Below, piece after piece: positions 22,727 to 27,264 of a stretch of 27,264 nt of DNA. The number at the start of each line of letters is the position of its first letter. Position 1 is the first letter of the stretch. The DNA is taken from positions 1 through 27,264 of the forward strand of contig CAJUGH010000045.1 of NCBI GenBank assembly GCA_910586215.1, given 5' to 3'. The notes under the pieces are model-generated. The model was not told the origin of the DNA and ran no database searches. It saw only the letters and a program-made list of their open reading frames with translations. Position numbers and translations under genes: made by a program. The stretch is from an uncultured Acetatifactor sp. Lineage in GTDB: Bacteria > Bacillota > Clostridia > Lachnospirales > Lachnospiraceae.

Positions 22727-23602
22727 TCAACCCTTTACGGAGCCGATCATCACACCCTTGTCAAAATATTTCTGCAGAAACGGGTAGATGAGGAGCAATG
22801 GTAAAGAGGAAACAACGATAACAGCGTATCGCATCTGCGCTTCCAGGTTCGCCAGGGAGGCGGCGTACTCTGCCGCTTCCTCATTGCTTGCCTGCTGTCT
22901 GGCCAGGATCAGGATTCTCCGCAGGAATACCTGAAGCGGCTGCATGGAATCATCCTTGATATAGACCAGTGCTTCAAAATAGGCATTCCAGTGCCCCACT
23001 GCAAAATACAGGATCATGACCCCCAGCAGGGCCTTCGACAAAGGTAGCACCACCTTTGTGAAGGTTCCAGTTACGGAGCAGCCGTCTATGATGGCCGCCT
23101 CCTCCAGTTCTTTTGGCATGGCGTCAAAAAAGGTGCGGCATATCATACAATTATAGGTGCTAAAAGCTCCCAGAATCAGCAGTACGAGTCTGGTATTGTA
23201 TAGCCCCAGCCCCTTGACCAGCAGAAATGTGGGAATCAGTCCACCAGAAAAATACATAATAAACAGAAAAAATCCCATAAAGAATTTCCTGCCGGGCAGG
23301 GTCTTTTTCGTCAATGCATAACCTGTCGGAACCGTCACCGCCAGGTTAACCGCAGTGCCCACAATAGTGTAGAAAAAGGTATTCCCATAGCCCACCAGGA
23401 TGTCCTTGTTCTTCAAAATCTGTGTATATCCCACAAAGGTAATTCCCTTGGGAAACAACAGCACCTGTCCTGTGGCCACAAGCTGCGGGTCGCTGATGGA
23501 ACAGGACAGAACCAGTACCAGCGGATACAGCACCATGAGCAGCAACATGGCACCGATAATATGGACAATCACATCAAAAAATGTAACTCTTTTTCTTCGC
23601 AT
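22727..23602 (-). CDS. ABC sugar transporter permease (YtcP/MalG type)
   Basis: 291 residues with six membrane helices, beginning VTFFDVIVHIIGAMLLLMVLYPLVLVLSCSI. The cytoplasmic EAA loop reads ELEEAAIIDGCSVTGTFTKVVLPLSKA, the contact with the ATPase. MYFSGGLIPTFLLVKGLGLYNT is characteristic of the LplC/YtcP branch. GGAGGA lies 6 nt before ATG 23602; an upstream in-frame codon at 23629 would place that site inside the gene. It is 35 nt after the partner permease and 101 nt before the binding-protein gene. No ATPase gene is present, so it likely shares an MsmX/UgpC-type ATPase. Confidence 0.95.
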   Translation of the reverse strand: MRRKRVTFFDVIVHIIGAMLLLMVLYPLVLVLSCSISDPQLVATGQVLLFPKGITFVGYTQILKNKDILVGYGNTFFYTIVGTAVNLAVTVPTGYALTKKTLPGRKFFMGFFLFIMYFSGGLIPTFLLVKGLGLYNTRLVLLILGAFSTYNCMICRTFFDAMPKELEEAAIIDGCSVTGTFTKVVLPLSKALLGVMILYFAVGHWNAYFEALVYIKDDSMQPLQVFLRRILILARQQASNEEAAEYAASLANLEAQMRYAVIVVSSLPLLLIYPFLQKYFDKGVMIGSVKG

Positions 23603-23637
23603 TTGAACTTCCTCCTCCCAGTTACCCACACGGAATT

Positions 23638-24591
23638 CTAAAACAGGCTGGTCTCACTGTGCTTCCTGGAAACCGCATTGGCGATCAGAACCATTATCAC
23701 GTTGACCACATTGTTAAACAGGCCCACCGCCGTGGAAAAGCTGTAATTATTGTTGATCAGTCCCCTTTTGTACACATAAGTGGAGATGACCTCCGATACT
23801 TCCAGGTTAAGGTCATTCTGCATCAAGTAAACCTTCTCATATCCCACCGATGCAATCTGCCCGATCTGCAGGATCAGCATGATAAGGATCGTGGGCAGGA
23901 TGCCGGGCAGGTTGATATGCAGGATCCGCTGGATCCGGGAGGCACCGTCAATGGATGCCGCCTCGTGCAATCCCGGATCCACCCCTGCCAGGGCCGCCAG
24001 ATAGATGATGGCTCCCCACCCCATCCCCTGCCACACCCCGGACCAGACATAGAGATGCCGGAAGTAGCGCGGATCTCCCAGAAAATAGACGCTGTCCCTT
24101 CCCAGGGCATTCAGCACCGTATTTACCACCCCAACGGAAGGGGAGAAGAAGATACTGACCATGCCGATGATTACCACCGTAGAGATAAAGTGGGGCGCAT
24201 AGAGAATGGTCTGGGTCAATTTCTTGAAACCCGGCCTCAATTCATTTAGGACCAAAGCCACCAGAATGGGGAGGGGAAACCCAGCCACCAGGGAATACAG
24301 GGACAGTACCAGGGTGTTGCGGATCAGCTTCCAGAAATGATATCCTTGAAAGAAATCCATAAAATTCCGAAACCCGATCCAGGGGCTTCCCGCAACCCCC
24401 AGGGATACCTTGTAATCCTTGAAAGCAATCTGCAGTCCGTACATGGGTGCATAGCAGAAGAGGGCCACATAGACGACCGCGGGCAGAAGGAGCAGGTAAT
24501 ATTCCCTGTGCCGCCAGATCCTGGTGCGCAGCTTCAGGCTGCTTGTCTTTTTCTTCTCTATTTTTCCCTTCCCCCTACTGGCTTTCCTCAT
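23638..24591 (-). CDS. ABC sugar transporter permease (YteP/LplB type)
   Basis: 317 residues. After a basic cytoplasmic start come six membrane helices, the first being EYYLLLLPAVVYVALFCYAP followed by MYGLQIAFKDYK, typical of LplB/YteP permeases. PHFISTVVIIGMVSIFFSPSVGVVN and the EAA loop HEAASIDGASRIQRILHINLPGI are present. GAGGAGG precedes the ATG. It is the first gene of the importer operon and pairs with the next permease as a heterodimeric channel. Upstream are a 45-nt leader element and candidate activator sites for the membrane-bound AraC-type regulator encoded next door. Confidence 0.95.
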   Translation of the reverse strand: MRKASRGKGKIEKKKTSSLKLRTRIWRHREYYLLLLPAVVYVALFCYAPMYGLQIAFKDYKVSLGVAGSPWIGFRNFMDFFQGYHFWKLIRNTLVLSLYSLVAGFPLPILVALVLNELRPGFKKLTQTILYAPHFISTVVIIGMVSIFFSPSVGVVNTVLNALGRDSVYFLGDPRYFRHLYVWSGVWQGMGWGAIIYLAALAGVDPGLHEAASIDGASRIQRILHINLPGILPTILIMLILQIGQIASVGYEKVYLMQNDLNLEVSEVISTYVYKRGLINNNYSFSTAVGLFNNVVNVIMVLIANAVSRKHSETSLF

Positions 24592-24716
24592 TCTGCTGCC
24601 TCCTCTTTCTATTCTTTTTCCTTATGTCACCTTTCGCCATCTTCATCCTCAGCGAGGGGTGCGTAGTGCTGATGGCACATGACCAGCACCGGCCGAAGCG
24701 AAGCAGAGAACACATA

Positions 24717-24761
24717 CCCGCGTGCTTTAATGCGCTTTGCTTTTCTGCAGGGTTGTTGACT
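24717..24761 (-). ncRNA. 45-nt leader element, copy B
   Basis: Matches copy A at 6391-6435: AGTCAACAACCC, AAGCAAAGCG and GCGGG blocks are kept, with small compensating gaps and equal overall length. It lies in the leader of the ABC operon, about 35 nt after TACAATAGAC, which resembles the TATAATAGAC start of the other leader. Confidence 0.5.
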
Positions 24762-24794
24762 CCAGATGGCCTATGGTGCTTTTAGGGGAAGTCT

Positions 24795-24800
24795 ATTGTA
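24795..24800 (-). promoter_or_regulatory. Probable -10 of the ABC importer operon
   Basis: TACAAT on the minus strand (24800-24795), without a good -35 at 16-18 nt, which fits activator control. The leader to the permease start is about 200 nt. No convincing gene is seen in the 557-bp gap 24592-25148. Confidence 0.4.
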
Positions 24801-24987
24801 CTTTAAGCCCGTTTTCAAGAAGACATTTTTGCTATTTGCATTATTCTGACGGTCTGCAAAATAGTGCGTTTCTCCCGTTCACAGCAATGCTGCCAGTCAG
24901 CGATACTTTGCATCTCTATGGGCAGCCGCTCGGGTCTACGCTTCCGCTTGGATCCGTCCTGGACAAGCGCCACCAGCGCTACGGACC

Positions 24988-25050
24988 ATTGCCCGCGGAA
25001 ATCAGCTTCACTGGCCTGTCCCATTGCCCACGAAAATATTGCCTGTGGAA
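24988..25050. promoter_or_regulatory. Three direct repeats, candidate AraC-type activator sites
   Basis: ATTGCCYRYGRAA occurs at 24988, 25023 and 25038 (spacings 35 and 15 bp). The first two copies agree over 17 bp (CCATTGCCCRCGRAAAT) at 24986-25002 and 25021-25037. They lie upstream of the importer promoter and downstream of the regulator gene, a fitting place for that regulator to bind. Confidence 0.4.
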
Positions 25051-25072
25051 GCATTGCTTTTTGCAGACAAGG

Positions 25073-25104
25073 AAAAACCTGTGATGCTTTCTGCACCACA
25101 GGTT
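25073..25104 (-). terminator. Rho-independent terminator of the sensor-regulator gene
   Basis: AACCTGTG plus TGC pairs with GCA plus CACAGGTT (12 bp with one G-U), 25076-25104. It is followed on the minus strand by TTTTTCC. It separates the regulator from the importer operon. Confidence 0.85.
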
Positions 25105-25148
25105 AAAGAGGAGTGCCCTGTTTCTTCCAGGCGCGTCTTCCCACTCCC

Positions 25149-26987
25149 TCACTTCTCCCGGAACACGGTGGGAGACACTCCCACATTTGCCTTGAATATC
25201 CTGGAAAAATAATTGTCACTGGAAAATCCGACCATCCTTGCGATGTCATGGATGGAGTATTCCGTAGTCAGCAACAGTTCCTTGGCATATTCCAGCCGCT
25301 TGGAATTGACATATTCCGAAAATCCCACTCCTACCCTAAGCTTGAACATCCTGCTCAAAGTGTAATTGGATATCTGAAAAGCATCTGCCACCTGGGTCTG
25401 GCTCAAGTCCGGATCCCGGTAATGAATGGCCAGATAAGCCAGGATGTCCTCTTTCTTCTTCCTCTGCTGTTCCTCTTTCAGCCTAAGGGCATCCAGGTCT
25501 GCCTGGATGGCTTTCCGGGCCTCCTCCTGTTCCTTCCGTTTCTCATGACAGTCCAGGAAACTGGCACGGATCTCGTCCAGCCCATCCACCACCTTCCCAG
25601 CGTATAAGGCCCACTGGGTGCCAAGCCGCCTCTGGAACCATTCCCGCATCCACGATTCCATCCCTTCCGTATCTTGATCTGCCAGGAATGTGATAAATAC
25701 ATTGCTGTTGGCTCCCTGCAAATCCACCGCAAATAACCGGATAGAAAAGCGGCATTCCATCTCCCTGGTAAACTGTTCCAATTCCCCTGTCAGCAGGATA
25801 TGTCCCTCCAGGATGTACACACAGTAATGGGAAGCAGGTGACTGCATTCCCAGCTTCTTCAGTTGTTCCTCTGTAACCGGAATCCCCGCAATCAGATGAT
25901 TCACCAACAGATCCATAATCAGAAGTTCCTGCTCCTTTAGAATGGCCTGCCTATTGTCCAACGCATTCCGGATCACTGTGAATTCGTCCCCTTCCTCCTG
26001 ATCCAGTTCTGCCAGTATCCTGCGCATGGGCCTGTACTCCACATACAGGGCCAGGAAACAGATACACAGCATGAAAAGGACAATCCATATCATCCGCTGC
26101 TGCATATCCCGATAAAAAACAGCGATATTTTCAGACAAGGAGTCCTCCGTGAGGCACAAGACAAAAGACAGGGCCAGGTAACTCTCCTCACTGCGGTAGA
26201 CCACACGCTGCCGCATCCCACCGCTACGCCGTCCTGCATCCTCCCCGGCCAGGCGGGCAGGGTCCGGTTCCTCCCCCATGGCCAGCAGGATCCTATCTGC
26301 CCTTTGGTCCAGTACATAATATTCCACTCCTTCTACAGGGGAACCTACATCCAGCGTTTCCAGGAAGTCATAGGCACTTATCACGAAAAGGATCATCACC
26401 TTATCCTTATTTTTCCCCATTGTGGTACAATACCCCAGAAGGAATTCCCCGTCCACATTTTCTTCTGTGTTTGTGGTTCCATACAGCAGCCTCATGGGCT
26501 GATACTGCTCCTCTGAAAACAATGCATCGATCTCCTGCCTCTGCCCCTCCCCTGCCTGGAGCGTATGCACTACAAATTCCTCCCGTGTCTGCTTGGCGCC
26601 TTTTGTAATGATACTGTCCAGATCATAATAATAAATGCCACATTCGCTGACTCTATGCCTGGAGTACTGATCCTTCAGTTCCCGGACAGCCTCGAAGTAC
26701 CAATAGGCATTCTCCCGGTAGCTGGCAGCCCCCTCCCAAAAAGGACTGTCCGCATTTCTGCTGTCCACACTGATCTGCGCCGCATAATCCCGCAGTCTTA
26801 TGACTTCCCTGTCAAAATGACTGACCAGGGAATCCAGAAGCTTTTCATAGTAAGTCTCGTTTCCTTTTCTGATTTCCTCAAAAGACCGTGTCCAGAACAA
26901 TGTGGTGAACAAAGTGGTCATCACTGCCAATACCAGAATAATCACGGCCATGAGACGCAATAAATATTTGTATTTCCTGGCTTTCAT
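25149..26987 (-). CDS. Membrane-anchored AraC-type sensor-regulator (YtdP-like)
   Basis: 612 residues. A membrane helix at about 12-34 (LRLMAVIILVLAVMTTLFTT) is followed by a roughly 260-residue extracellular sensing domain (cache-like by position). A second helix at about 305-325 (IWIVLFMLCICFLALYV) leads to a cytoplasmic linker with predicted coiled coil (residues about 475-510, rich in Glu/Lys/Gln). The C-terminus is an AraC double HTH (LSQTQVADAFQISNYTLSRMFKLRVG; SIHDIARMVGFSSDNYFSRIFKANVGVSPTVFRE). This architecture is known from B. subtilis YtdP, encoded beside the YteP/YtcP/YtcQ rhamnogalacturonan importer. The gene precedes the importer operon on the same strand and likely activates it. 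Confidence 0.92.
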   Translation of the reverse strand: MKARKYKYLLRLMAVIILVLAVMTTLFTTLFWTRSFEEIRKGNETYYEKLLDSLVSHFDREVIRLRDYAAQISVDSRNADSPFWEGAASYRENAYWYFEAVRELKDQYSRHRVSECGIYYYDLDSIITKGAKQTREEFVVHTLQAGEGQRQEIDALFSEEQYQPMRLLYGTTNTEENVDGEFLLGYCTTMGKNKDKVMILFVISAYDFLETLDVGSPVEGVEYYVLDQRADRILLAMGEEPDPARLAGEDAGRRSGGMRQRVVYRSEESYLALSFVLCLTEDSLSENIAVFYRDMQQRMIWIVLFMLCICFLALYVEYRPMRRILAELDQEEGDEFTVIRNALDNRQAILKEQELLIMDLLVNHLIAGIPVTEEQLKKLGMQSPASHYCVYILEGHILLTGELEQFTREMECRFSIRLFAVDLQGANSNVFITFLADQDTEGMESWMREWFQRRLGTQWALYAGKVVDGLDEIRASFLDCHEKRKEQEEARKAIQADLDALRLKEEQQRKKKEDILAYLAIHYRDPDLSQTQVADAFQISNYTLSRMFKLRVGVGFSEYVNSKRLEYAKELLLTTEYSIHDIARMVGFSSDNYFSRIFKANVGVSPTVFREK

Positions 26988-27066
26988 CCTTTTTGTCCCT
27001 TGTGTAACAACTCTACCTTTGACATGCCAACAGATAAGTACCCATAGCCCGTATGCGCCTTTTGCC

Positions 27067-27109
27067 TTCCAGTCCTGTTCCCGCCCCTAATTGCCGGTTC
27101 CAGTCCTGT
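27067..27109. repeat. 12-bp direct repeat in the sensor-regulator leader
   Basis: TTCCAGTCCTGT occurs at 27067-27078 and 27098-27109, exactly 31 bp apart (about three helical turns), each preceded by TTGCC. It lies between the predicted promoter and the start codon. Spacing suits a protein-binding pair. Confidence 0.45.
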
Positions 27110-27115
27110 CTTTAC

Positions 27116-27143
27116 TATATAATAAGTCTGCCTGCCCCCGCAA
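27116..27143 (-). promoter_or_regulatory. Possible promoter of the sensor-regulator gene
   Basis: TTGCGG (27143-27138) and TATATA (27121-27116) on the minus strand with a 16-nt spacer. The leader is about 120 nt. A 9-bp direct repeat GCAATAGCA (27140-27148, 27175-27183) flanks a hairpin at 27155-27177 (TGCCAA...TTGGCA). Confidence 0.35.
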
Positions 27144-27264
27144 TAGCAGTTTTTTGCCAATAAGGGTTCCCTTGGCAATAGCAAAATATTGACTACTTTT
27201 TATGGAACCTGCACCCTGTATCCTCTTTCTTTTCTGATTGACAGACTTGCTTTTCCGGTATATA

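Noticed and set aside
24815..25099. 94-codon minus-strand frame in the importer leader region
   Set aside because: No family resemblance and no ribosome site. It overlaps the terminator stem and the candidate activator repeats. A decayed gene is possible but not supported.

Overview
The window looks like chromosome of a gut-type Firmicute, most likely Lachnospiraceae or a related Clostridia. The basis is protein style, strong AAGGAGG-type ribosome sites, moderately high GC genes with AT-rich control regions, and an ABC sugar importer with no dedicated ATPase. No ribosomal or tRNA gene is present to fix the taxon.

Region 1 (1-600): the 5' part of a large serine recombinase, cut by the window edge, with a long nested inverted repeat just upstream. 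This is probably one end of an integrated mobile element. Region 2 (593-5403): a tightly packed minus-strand cluster read from one recognisable promoter: exonuclease III, a GyrI-like protein, an ACT-like protein, a WYL regulator with a repetitive insert, a zinc-ribbon protein, a second GyrI-like protein and an Fpg/MutM homologue lacking its catalytic proline. It looks like a stress or DNA-damage operon. Region 3 (5435-8719): a deleted histidine-phosphatase remnant, a zinc-ribbon membrane protein, a HAD phosphatase and a DegV protein.

Region 4 (8796-18003) is a sugar-catabolism island. A cupin/AraC regulator is divergent from an ADP-ribosylglycohydrolase-family protein. Convergent to that is a minus-strand operon of L-fucose-isomerase-like isomerase, two-subunit transketolase and FGGY kinase, with a divergent LacI regulator. 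Isomerase, ketose kinase and split transketolase is the gene set of the known D-apiose transketolase route, so I propose a branched-pentose (apiose-like) pathway. Five copies of a 7-bp operator-like motif cover both divergent promoters. Between the isomerase and transketolase genes lies a non-coding stretch of about 460 bp made of roughly a dozen successive hairpins, some in tandem, structure-preserving copies. This is the most unusual feature of the window.

Region 5 (18136-27264): a minus-strand glycan importer: a membrane-anchored AraC-type sensor-regulator, two LplB/YtcP-type permeases, a lipoprotein binding protein and a cytoplasmic GH78 alpha-L-rhamnosidase. The layout resembles the Bacillus YtdP/YteP/YtcP/YtcQ rhamnogalacturonan system. 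Together regions 4 and 5 suggest import of a rhamnose-containing plant glycoside or pectin fragment, intracellular removal of rhamnose, and catabolism of another released sugar through the isomerase/kinase/transketolase route.
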